A program made the position numbers and the translations under genes. Source: Phoronis australis (taxonomy: Eukaryota > Phoronida > Phoronidae). From it: a DNA stretch of 22,784 nt. The notes below the pieces were generated by a model. That model was not told the origin of the DNA and ran no database searches. It saw only the letters and a program-made list of their open reading frames with translations. Positions 9,102 to 16,460 of this stretch are shown here, piece after piece. The stretch is from the NCBI GenBank assembly GCA_002633005.1, contig NMRA01000711.1, positions 5,925 through 28,708 on the forward strand, read 5' to 3'. Numbering within the stretch: the stretch's first letter is position 1; each line of letters starts with the position of its first letter.

Positions 9102-9452
9102 GTATGTGCAAAATACTGGTTTGTGAGTTTTATTTTTATTTGAGAAGATGAATTTTCGCTATTGACTGTTTCCTGTAGAACATTTGTTTTCTTTTTGCGC
9201 TGTGCCCTCATATCAATGTTTGGAGTTCCACCCGTCCTAACTATATAAGGTTTCGAACTCTGATGTATGTGTCCTATTTTGTCAACTTGCAATATTACAA
9301 AAAAACAGTTTTAGACGCAGTGGTGAAAACCTACCTACCGAAAACAAGCACTTGCCATTTACTTATACACAGTTTTGGTTTCCAGCGCATTCAAAATCGG
9401 GCTTCAGGCATGCCTGAGTGGTCACTGTCCATATGCTTAAAACGTAATTTTA
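9102..9452 (+). other. Intron downstream of exon D, up to the transposon
   Basis: The first roughly 130 bases match the sequence after exon C (AATACTGGTTT, TTTCCTGTAGAACATTTGTT, GCGCTGTGCCCTCATATC). The similarity ends near 9232. The remaining 220 bases show nothing recognisable, and the plus-strand frame at 9263-9496 runs into the transposon end and is not a gene. Confidence 0.5.
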
Positions 9453-9605
9453 AAGGCGAAGGCAACCTTTTTCCATGTCATTTTGAGGTAAAATAAGGTG
9501 GGTTGGTTATCCTAGACATATTTTCCACTTAATTACAGCTTTTCGTAATTTTATTAATTACTCGTCCGCTACTGCGGAAGTGACGTTTTAGGAGGCAAGC
9601 GTTTC
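9450..9605 (+). repeat. Left terminal inverted repeat
   Basis: This pairs with 11240-11395 on the opposite strand with about five mismatches. It contains the palindrome-like TTCGTAATTTTATTAATTAC and the conserved inner segment CGCTACTGCGGAAGTGACG. The outer 89 bases also occur alone at 1278-1366. Confidence 0.85.
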
Positions 9606-9784
9606 CCGCCACTTGGTTTTGCGTTGACTTTACCGTGCGAATCTGTTCTATTCTACTTTTGTTTTGTGCTGTTTTTCAACAATTGTCGCCACCACTTTCC
9701 ATCGGCGAGTATTCTGCGGCAAGATAAGTTAGTAGAGAACTCAACTACGTTGGATTTAGCGATTTTGTGTGTTGTAAGCTGAAA

Positions 9785-10096
9785 ATGGCTGGAGTCGGTG
9801 ACCCGTATCACAGTGACAGTAGTGTGAGTGACGGAGACCTTGTTCACAGCAGTGGTGACGAGGAATTTTTTCACGGACATTCAGTGGGTGGGTACATGTT
9901 TGAGCCCGAGTACAACGAGGCAGAGTACACACAGGCACAGGCAGCTGTTGAGAGAAACGAGGCGGCTACTGAAGACAGACGTGGTGACACATCTTGGTGC
10001 AAATGCACTGTGTGCGTTGTTATGCCTACCTCAATTGAATGCTTGTGCTGTTCCGAGTTCCACATCAATTATCTTTTTGGTCTCTTCCTCCATTAG
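9785..10096 (+). pseudogene. P2X7C-like zinc-binding protein of the transposon, 3'-truncated
   Basis: The first 91 residues look like a normal family N-terminus: an acidic Ser/Asp-rich start (MAGVGDPYHSDSSVSDGD), GYMFEPEY at 37-44, and then the Cys-rich signature WCKCTVCVVMPT (71-82) with CLCCSE (86-91). This resembles the cytoplasmic 'ballast' domain at the C-terminus of the P2X7 receptor, which also occurs in stand-alone and transposon-encoded proteins. The frame loses the family after SE (10057), where sequence from the opposite-strand transposase begins; the last 12 residues (FHINYLFGLFLH) are read-through and the rest of the zinc domain is gone. I chose the ATG at 9785 rather than 9767 because the family-like sequence starts there. 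It is a fragment and probably not functional. Confidence 0.65.
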
Positions 10097-11126
10097 AGTG
10101 TATGTGGTATACTTGGCGGACCGCCCTGGTGAGTCAGACAAGTTCTCCTTCTCCATGAATTCCGCCACCAACTCGAGATGTTGTGACATGTATGCGTCAT
10201 TGACAACTGGTATTAAATAGGAATTCTGAATGTTGTTGAATGTTGTTTTCGAAAAAAAACTTGACTTTTCCAAAGTCCATCATTGTCTTCACCGACTGAA
10301 ACGTGTTTCCAGTGAAGAGCACACCACTGGACATGGTTAAGTGGACCTCCGGCATACCACGGACAGAGGAACAACTGTCCCACTTGCCAGAGTGTCCCGT
10401 GACACACTCCCACTGGATGGTGACCTGAGCACCCAAACTGCTTACATTGTGTCGTGTGACTCCCTCGCCACACACCTGGCACCTTCTAAATAGCTCCAAC
10501 ACTTTAGACAAGTCCACAATAAACTTATCAAAGTTTGGCTCACCGATCTGTTCACTGGACGACGAACTGTCCTCTTCACTGGGTGTCGAACTGGGCCTGT
10601 AATCACTCCCACTACTCAATATCGCTGCAGGGCTGCTTAGAGGCTCTGGGCTGGAGAAAACAGCACAGGGCGAATCACTACTGGTTCCAGGAATTGCACG
10701 CTCTGGGGTACGTTCGGAGGCACGGGTGACAGTAGATGAAGTGCCTCCACTGGCTCCAGTCACTGTACTGGCCACAGCTCGCGAGGCTTCTCGCTTCAAA
10801 AACGCACTTCTCGGGGGTGGCGACGGGGCACTGCCGGGAATCAACACAGACGGAATGGCATCCTTCTTCAGGCGTTGTTTCGCAGGGACCTTCGTCAGTT
10901 CAGCGTACAAATCCCTTTCGTAACCGGAGGGCAGAAAGTGCTTGCCACACACACGGTAATTCGCCACTGCTTTCTACGTTACGTGGACGGGTAACGCTGC
11001 GTTCTGCACACGAACGAGCCAAGTACGGCGAAGTCTGTCATCCATCGGAAAGCGATGCAAAGGTACTCCCAAAGCGCGCGTGAGCCGATAATTAGTACAT
11101 TCCGGTACGCAGCAACAGTGTGGCAT
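10031..11126 (-). pseudogene. THAP-domain transposase of the ISL2EU-like element, broken
   Basis: From an ATG at 11126 the minus strand encodes a THAP zinc finger: MPHCCCVPECTNY with the first Cys pair, VPLHRFPMDDRLRRTWLVRV, and VCGKHF with the last Cys and His. It is followed by an AVP-box-like AIPSVL, a Ser/Pro-rich linker and a Cys-rich segment (RRCQVCGEGVTRHN). A TAG at 10976-10974 interrupts the THAP domain in frame. At the A8 run (10252-10259) the frame shifts, and the family sequence continues in another frame as TTFNNIQNSYLIPVVNDAY and SDSPGRSAKYTTYTLM, the region around the first catalytic Asp of this transposase type. The usual residues just before DSPG seem to be missing, and the protein ends near 10057 at the internal deletion. 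THAP binds the element's ends and the transposase moves it; this copy can do neither by itself. Confidence 0.7.
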
Positions 11127-11239
11127 CTTGACTGACTAGTAAATGAAAGCAAACGACGACGGAACTTAACAACACCAAGGTAGAACAATGACTGGCTCGG
11201 CAGCTCTCACAGTCAGACTATATGAAAAGAAATTGGCAC

Positions 11240-11395
11240 GAAATGCTTGCCTCCTAAAACGTCACTTCCGCAGTAGCGGACGAGTAATTAATAAAATTAC
11301 GAAAAACTGTAATTAAGTGGAAAATATGTCTAGGATAACCAACCAACCTTATTTTAGCTCAAAATGACATGGAAAAAGGTTGCCTTTGCCTTTAA
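11240..11395 (-). repeat. Right terminal inverted repeat
   Basis: Reverse complement of the left repeat, from GCTTGCCTCC on the inner side to CCTTTAA at the outer end. It is followed directly by unit E of the exon-carrying repeat, so the transposon sits at the start of a tandem unit. Confidence 0.85.
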
Positions 11396-11396
11396 G

Positions 11397-11607
11397 TCCC
11401 AAACCACTCTAGGGCCGTATAACAGTAACTTGACAAGCACCTCCAATGTGTTGCGAAATCCACATAATTAAGCTAAAGAGAGAAATGGCATCACGCCGTT
11501 CTGGATTCCAATGGTTGTTTCCGTGGTGCAAACGCCCGAACCAATTCGACAACAACTAAATTGTAGGCCGTCAATGTGAATGGCGGTTGATCACCTCCAA
11601 GCTCGCC
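11397..11607 (+). repeat. Unit E: tandem unit that has lost its exon
   Basis: This starts with the core TCCCAAACCACTC, continues through CAACAACTAAATTGTAGGCCGTCA (the exon-proximal block of units A and B), and then jumps to GGCGGTTGATCACCTCCA. In unit C that last segment lies about 600 bases downstream of the exon (7524 onward). The exon and most of its intron are therefore missing, as by an internal deletion. Confidence 0.55.
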
Positions 11608-11960
11608 ACGTAACGATAACGATATCATTTATTGTACATCGTAGGCTTTGCCTACTCATACATACAGTAAATACATAAATTCAAATGTATATTTAGAGTA
11701 TTTAAACGGAGAGCAAAGCTCCTCCTAAAGCCATAGCCTTCTGAATATACATGTGTACAATGCAAGGCGCTGAATACTGTCATGGTTTTATCTGTTGGCA
11801 TAACCTAACAAGAGATTATAGTTAACATTCACAAGCTCTGGTAGAAGATTTCTTCTAAGGTCTCCAAGAACATGGCATCGACACATGAAATGAGGCTCAT
11901 TTTCAATTTCACCCAGACAGCACATGCCGCGTATTCTCTCACTTCTAGGAATTAACTTCA
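11608..11960 (-). mobile_element. LINE 3' end: C-terminal Cys/His motif and microsatellite tail
   Basis: Read on the minus strand, 11955-11806 encodes SERIRGMCCLGEIENEPHFMCRCHVLGDLRR. This is the Cys-Cys ... E(D/N)E.HF ... C pattern found at the end of many LINE reverse-transcriptase proteins. After a TAA at 11805-11803 the frame continues with IQRLALYTCIFRRLW, which resembles the usual last residues, so the stop is probably a mutation. A 3' UTR with an AATAAA near 11630 and a short tail of TATCGT/TCGTTA units (about 11628-11608) follows. The endonuclease and polymerase regions are absent: a 5'-truncated dead insertion, facing against the host gene. Confidence 0.6.
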
Positions 11961-12599
11961 AAGTGAAAATTAATATGTTGGTAAATAGTATAATGAGTAT
12001 AAAGTACCAGGAAGAACATTCATTCAGTCAGGTGCATGTATATAGGAAACAAGAGGTACAAAATTGTGCTCAAAAGGGCTTGTAAGTTGGATAACGAAAT
12101 AGAGGAAAAGTTGATACGATTTTTAGGTTTATATTTTCATAATTTTGAATTAAATTAACCCTTTGACATAAGATTAGTAGGACCTACTAATCTAATGTCA
12201 AAGGAATTCAGATCACGTGACTTTCCTCCTAATAATGAAGTTGATACGGCCAGGAGCTTGGCTGTATTTTGGATTCCTCGAAGCCATCTGCGCACTGGAA
12301 GCCGAAACGAGTGTAGTTAATACTAACAACACCATTCTAGTTCTAAAATTGTTACCCATCTTCCTTTTCACAGGGACCCCCAGTGATGGCACCAATAGTT
12401 GCTACTTCCATTTCGTCTGTTTTACATCCTTCAATGTAAATTTGTGTTTTTGACCAATCACATTACACACTGTGAATTTTACAGCTTCGAAATTTTACAT
12501 GATGTGATTGTTCAACTTCTGTGTCTTTATATAGTGGTAGTAGCTGGCATCTGGACCACTGAAAGCATCGTCCTCAAAACGTCGTCATTTCTTTTTCAG
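11961..12599 (+). other. Last part of the intron before the DUF6119 exon
   Basis: AT-rich, non-coding. It holds the 45-base palindrome at 12160-12204, one arm of a 16-base inverted repeat (12205-12220), and the splice acceptor with its pyrimidine tract (TTTCTTTTTCAG, ending at 12599). The frame of the downstream exon stays open back to an ATG at 12399. That extension encodes a hydrophobic, intron-like sequence across the acceptor and is probably not protein. Confidence 0.55.
12160..12204. repeat. Near-perfect palindrome, 22-base arms
   Basis: Arms 12160-12181 and 12183-12204 are reverse complements with one mismatch and a single unpaired base at 12182. As DNA or RNA it would form a long hairpin with almost no loop. 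It lies about 400 bases before the splice acceptor of the main exon. Origin unknown; it is not shared with other sequence in the window. Confidence 0.85.
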
Positions 12600-15047
12600 A
12601 ACCGTGAAACTGGTATAAATGATAGCTCGCCACAAAAGGCATCTGTTTTCAAATACGACCTTCGTCAACGTGCCATTCAAACGTTTGACCCTTCAAGCAT
12701 TTTTAAAGCACTCCAGACTCTTTCGAAGTCAAATGTAAAGTTAGAAAAGGGACCTGATGAAGATTGTCTACCATATCGAAAGTTTTGTGTATGGTACATG
12801 CACGAGCGGAAACCAGATAATGCTGATGCTACAGAATTACCTTCAAACACTGAGGATAGAACGCATAAGCAGGAAATTTACACAAAAAACAGAAGCAGAG
12901 GACGTATCATTGTGTTCTACAGAAACAATGACGTCTACTTTTTGTGCGAAGGGTACTCATATCGCCTAATTCTTCCTTTAGTTGACAAAACGTTTGGCCC
13001 AGACTGTGCAAAACGTTTCCTTCTAGATCACAACATTACGTTATTGGACGTAGAGAATGTGTCAGGTCCTCAGTGGCGTACTTCAAGCAAATTTAAACCA
13101 GGTGACCATGTGGATTTTGCTTCACTGTTATATTGTCAATCGGTCATTTGCAGGGTGCATGGTGTTTTCGAATCAAAAAGTGCACTAGGGAGATTAGTTT
13201 GTGAAGAGGAAAATGAAAAGAAAAGTCAGATTCAATTTCATATCGAAGTTTATCACATCAAGATTTGTAAACAGTTAGGTTACGAAACGTGGGCAACAAT
13301 TTTTGAGTTGTTTTCAACAGAACAGGTTGCGAGACCTGATACAAAAATCGCTGCAGTGCTTGCAAACATTCAGCCAGTTTATGGCGAAATGACATCTGGA
13401 TTAAAAAATAAATTGAATGACGACGTTATTAAACTGCTTTCACAAAATAAACCTCTTGATCAATATTACTTGAGTAGCGACAGCTTCAAAACTTTACTTT
13501 TGTCAACGTCAGTTAAGTTATATGTGTCACTTACTGATATGACTAAGATCTTGAAGCAATGGAACTCCATGCCCTCCTTGTGGCAAGTAGTCGCTGTCCT
13601 TCATTACCACTACCCCGACAAAACTAAGCTAAAAGATTTGCTAAATAATAATGAAATTGGGCTTTACTTTCGGAGGCCTGGGGTTTCCACGCACTCTCGC
13701 ATTCTTCGTTTAATTCATGGCAGCGTGCAGATAGATGGAAATGAATATCACAAGATATCTCAAAAATGGTACTCTTTTGCGACGTCTCTCACTGAGACGG
13801 TTGAACTAAACTTTAACCGTTTGATAAAGAACTTCAGCAAGAAAAATAAGGAAGAGCTATTCATGGGGGTATTTGCGTATCCTTGGAGACAATTGCCAAA
13901 AGAAGGAGAAGCAAAGTTCACCTGCGACGAAATACAAACGCGTTTGAAACTTTCAAGCCCGGATGAAGCCGAACATATACTGAACTTCTTGACTGAACCT
14001 ATAGTTGGCCTTCAAGCTAATCAATTAACCGATTCTAGCTGTATGATTCCAAAGAGTTCTAATATGGAGCTGCTTTTCACAATTAATGAAGCGCCTCCCC
14101 AGGAAACACCACAGGAATTAGTACAGGTTCAAAATCATGAGGTGAACATTTGCACGCTAGTAGATGAGAAGTATACAGTGGAAAATCCTGTTCTCACCAA
14201 GGATATCTTTCGTGACATAACTAGTGAGTTCCCTCGTATTGAGGAGTGGCAGATCACAAATTTCCTCAAAAGTGTTATGGTGCTCGAGGAAGGAGAATAT
14301 AACGACCTGTATCTCTTTGGCAATAGAAGTCATGTTATTGTTGGTTGTGCAGTGAATGGCGTCAACCTTTTTGATATCTTATATCACGATGAAAAGAATA
14401 AGACCACTTATCTCTTCCATACCAAAAAGCAGCTGAACAAAGATGCCAGAATGAGCTGTGCTCAAGTCTTAGACGCTGCGCATGTTCTTTGGGAAGATAA
14501 CTTGAACAATAAAAACACCCGTGTCAAGGCTTTCTTTAAGCAGGTAACATCAAGCATTCCGAGAACGACGAGCGAATGGTTCAGACAAAGGAACCTGAAA
14601 CATCTTGGAGAAGAAAAATTTTTAGGTTATTTCGCTGCTGATATAACTCTGGTTTTTGTGCTAGTTTATGCGGTCGCGGGACACGAAGGTTCTAATACTT
14701 TCTCATTCGACTTCAGTCCTATTACTTTTGATGCACTAGAACAAGAGGCATTGGTGAACGCTGGGTTTGTGACGGAAGATGGCTGCCTTACTGATAAGAT
14801 GATCCCATTAACAACCGAAGACAAGTTTGTACAAAAATGCCAAGAATGCCAATTACTGACTGAAATTACAGATAAACGTCAAAAAGAGGTGTATGGTATT
14901 TTGGCCAAGACAGGAAACTTGTCTCATCTTAAAGAATCGATGATCGTAAAACTGGAGTTACTTACTTTGGACGACAATTTCAGTCATTTTCAGATTGCGG
15001 GTACACGAAAGTTTGAACTATCTCTTCTCCAAATGAACACACGATAG
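12600..15047 (+). CDS. Large terminal exon of a DUF6119/TIGR04141-like protein
   Basis: 815 uninterrupted codons follow a TTTCTTTTTCAG acceptor; the phase-0 start fits exons A, B and D. Residues below count from the ATG at 12399 (exon = 68-882). Patterns I recognise from the DUF6119 family: RGRIIVFYRNNDVYFLCEGYSY (168-189), TFGPDCAKRFLLDHNITLLD (198-217), SVQIDGNEYHKISQKWYSF (442-460), EEGEYNDLYLF (630-640), VNLFDILYHDE (655-665), YLFHTKKQL then SCAQVLDAAHVL (671-697), and DITLVFVLVYAVAG (748-761), followed by FSPITFDALEQEALVNAGF. Members are mostly prokaryotic, unevenly distributed and of unknown function. About 150 residues (476-628) appear inserted relative to the bacterial layout. There is no signal peptide and no clear membrane segment, so it is probably intracellular. 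A search is needed to confirm the family; the gene itself is well supported by length and codon integrity. Confidence 0.8.
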   Translation, partial: NRETGINDSSPQKASVFKYDLRQRAIQTFDPSSIFKALQTLSKSNVKLEKGPDEDCLPYRKFCVWYMHERKPDNADATELPSNTEDRTHKQEIYTKNRSRGRIIVFYRNNDVYFLCEGYSYRLILPLVDKTFGPDCAKRFLLDHNITLLDVENVSGPQWRTSSKFKPGDHVDFASLLYCQSVICRVHGVFESKSALGRLVCEEENEKKSQIQFHIEVYHIKICKQLGYETWATIFELFSTEQVARPDTKIAAVLANIQPVYGEMTSGLKNKLNDDVIKLLSQNKPLDQYYLSSDSFKTLLLSTSVKLYVSLTDMTKILKQWNSMPSLWQVVAVLHYHYPDKTKLKDLLNNNEIGLYFRRPGVSTHSRILRLIHGSVQIDGNEYHKISQKWYSFATSLTETVELNFNRLIKNFSKKNKEELFMGVFAYPWRQLPKEGEAKFTCDEIQTRLKLSSPDEAEHILNFLTEPIVGLQANQLTDSSCMIPKSSNMELLFTINEAPPQETPQELVQVQNHEVNICTLVDEKYTVENPVLTKDIFRDITSEFPRIEEWQITNFLKSVMVLEEGEYNDLYLFGNRSHVIVGCAVNGVNLFDILYHDEKNKTTYLFHTKKQLNKDARMSCAQVLDAAHVLWEDNLNNKNTRVKAFFKQVTSSIPRTTSEWFRQRNLKHLGEEKFLGYFAADITLVFVLVYAVAGHEGSNTFSFDFSPITFDALEQEALVNAGFVTEDGCLTDKMIPLTTEDKFVQKCQECQLLTEITDKRQKEVYGILAKTGNLSHLKESMIVKLELLTLDDNFSHFQIAGTRKFELSLLQMNTR

Positions 15048-15820
15048 ATGATATACAAAACGAGCTACAGTCGCCCCATGTGTCGGATTGTGCGCTAGCG
15101 TGCGTCTTTGCAAGGAACACAAGCACATACATGACTGCAAACATTCATGCATACGCACGTACATACCCGCGTCTACTTTTTTAAAGAACTTTTTGAAAAA
15201 TAACAGTGAAATAGGACAAACACAAACAGGGTTGAACGTTACGAAATGTTTGTATTGTAGTGATTTTCGCCCAAAGAAACTCATCACGTGATCTGAATTT
15301 GTGATTGTTAAGGAAACAGAATGTTTAATGATTATCATGCTACAAATTGAGTAGAGCAAGACTATTTATATAGATCTTGACATCAAGTTTACCGCTGAGT
15401 CAACATCACATAAACTGTTGAAGACGATTTCACCCAAAGTAGTAATCGAACAAGTATATAAAGTAATGCTTATATGCATGTTTTGACATTTAAACTCGAT
15501 TTTTATCGATTGTGTGGTGTTTACATGATGTACCATCAGTTGAAATAGCTAAGGTATAGGTTTCTACTTCCCGTTTATGACGTTTCACAGAGCGATTAAG
15601 ACAAAACCGCGAAGAACACATATTGTATATGTATTTAGCGTTCTTGAAATGAACAATTTAGTATGCATATGCTATATTCTAGGTTTGTAGAAGTAAATTG
15701 ATTGCGCACATGAATGATTGGGTCCAGGAAAATGTAACTTTATAAGTATATTCCTTGTTGTGAAAAACGAACTTTATAGATGTGCTGTGAAGCTTTGTAG
15801 ATCAGTAGTTCTAGTTTTGT

Positions 15821-15826
15821 AATAAA
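15821..15826 (+). terminator. Proximal poly(A) signal AATAAA
   Basis: AATAAA about 775 bases after the stop codon. The sequence after it has only a weak GT-rich stretch (GCGCTTTTTGTTG near 15847), so it is a possible alternative site. Confidence 0.35.
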
Positions 15827-16436
15827 GCCTTAACTCACTGTGATGAGCGCTTTTTGTTGATTCTTGGAAACGTCTTGCAATGACGCACACCACACAAAAT
15901 GAGCGAGAGAACTGGATAATATGCACCACCGTATGCAGCACCGCAGACGGAAAGCATTTTAATTTTTGACAGATGGTACGTATTAGCCACATCAGAATTG
16001 CCCATGTTGTGTTATTAACACTTGCACATAGTGCATTTTGCATTTTGGCAGGCAATGTGTGTTTGTTTGCCACGTCTGGATTGCCCTTGTGGTGTTGTTT
16101 GCGCTAGTTGATTTATTGGTGTTAGGGTGGCCTTTTTGTATGAGACTTTGTATAAAACACACTTTTAACTTTTGCTTGGTATTGTTGTCGCATTGTGTAT
16201 ACATTGTAAGAGATACGTTTTACATCATAAGCGTCATGTTTTGAGAGTTCCTAAGACTGTCCGTAACATCAATAGAATTTTGAGCTAAGCTTTTCAAGTG
16301 CATATATCACTTAGGTATTCTTAACATTAGGTTGTGATTTGTTTATTAATGTATAGCAGTCCTAGCTAATATACTGGGTATCTTGTAATTTAGAACTTGT
16401 ACACATTTCTGTATGTCCTTGAAATTCATTTATTGA

Positions 16437-16442
16437 AATAAA
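16437..16442 (+). terminator. Main poly(A) signal AATAAA
   Basis: AATAAA followed within 20-60 bases by strongly GT- and T-rich sequence (CCTTGTTGTTTTTGATGTTGG and more). That is the normal downstream element for cleavage and polyadenylation. It is the best candidate for the end of the gene. Confidence 0.6.
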
Positions 16443-16460
16443 GCAGGTTGCATTTTACTT

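Larger units (their letters stand above)
9453..11392. mobile_element. ISL2EU-like DNA transposon, internally deleted
   Basis: The ends are inverted repeats of about 150 bases (9450-9605 and 11240-11395), identical at nearly every position from TTAAAGG to GGAGGCAAGC. A 2-bp TA at 9451-9452 and 11393-11394 is the simplest target duplication, but the symmetry of the ends leaves that open. Two convergent genes lie inside: a P2X7C-like protein on the plus strand and a THAP-domain transposase on the minus strand. That gene pair points to the ISL2EU (IS4EU) superfamily. The 3' ends of both genes are missing and meet near 10057, and a YqaJ-type nuclease gene, often present in full elements, is absent. 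The element lies between exon D and the DUF6119 exon. Confidence 0.75.
15048..16460 (+). other. 3' UTR of the DUF6119-like gene
   Basis: AT-rich non-coding sequence between the TAG at 15045-15047 and the second poly(A) signal. It contains the second arm of the 16-base inverted repeat (15284-15299) and a diverged internal duplication (about 15983-16018 and 16067-16100, both reading TTGCCAC/TAGCCAC ... ATTGCCC ... GTTGT). Small frames on either strand here have no recognisable domain. Confidence 0.5.

Noticed and set aside
10535-11083. Plus-strand frames over the THAP transposase
   Set aside because: They are shadows of the minus-strand THAP gene, whose motifs are clear.
12399-12599. Upstream extension of the large open frame to the ATG at 12399 (67 codons)
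   Set aside because: It crosses a strong pyrimidine tract and CAG acceptor at 12599, its translation is hydrophobic and unlike the rest, and the short phase-0 exons give a better N-terminus. Intron retention remains possible.
15774-16244. Small frames on both strands in the 3' UTR
   Set aside because: They overlap each other and a diverged internal duplication, with no domain or initiation signal.
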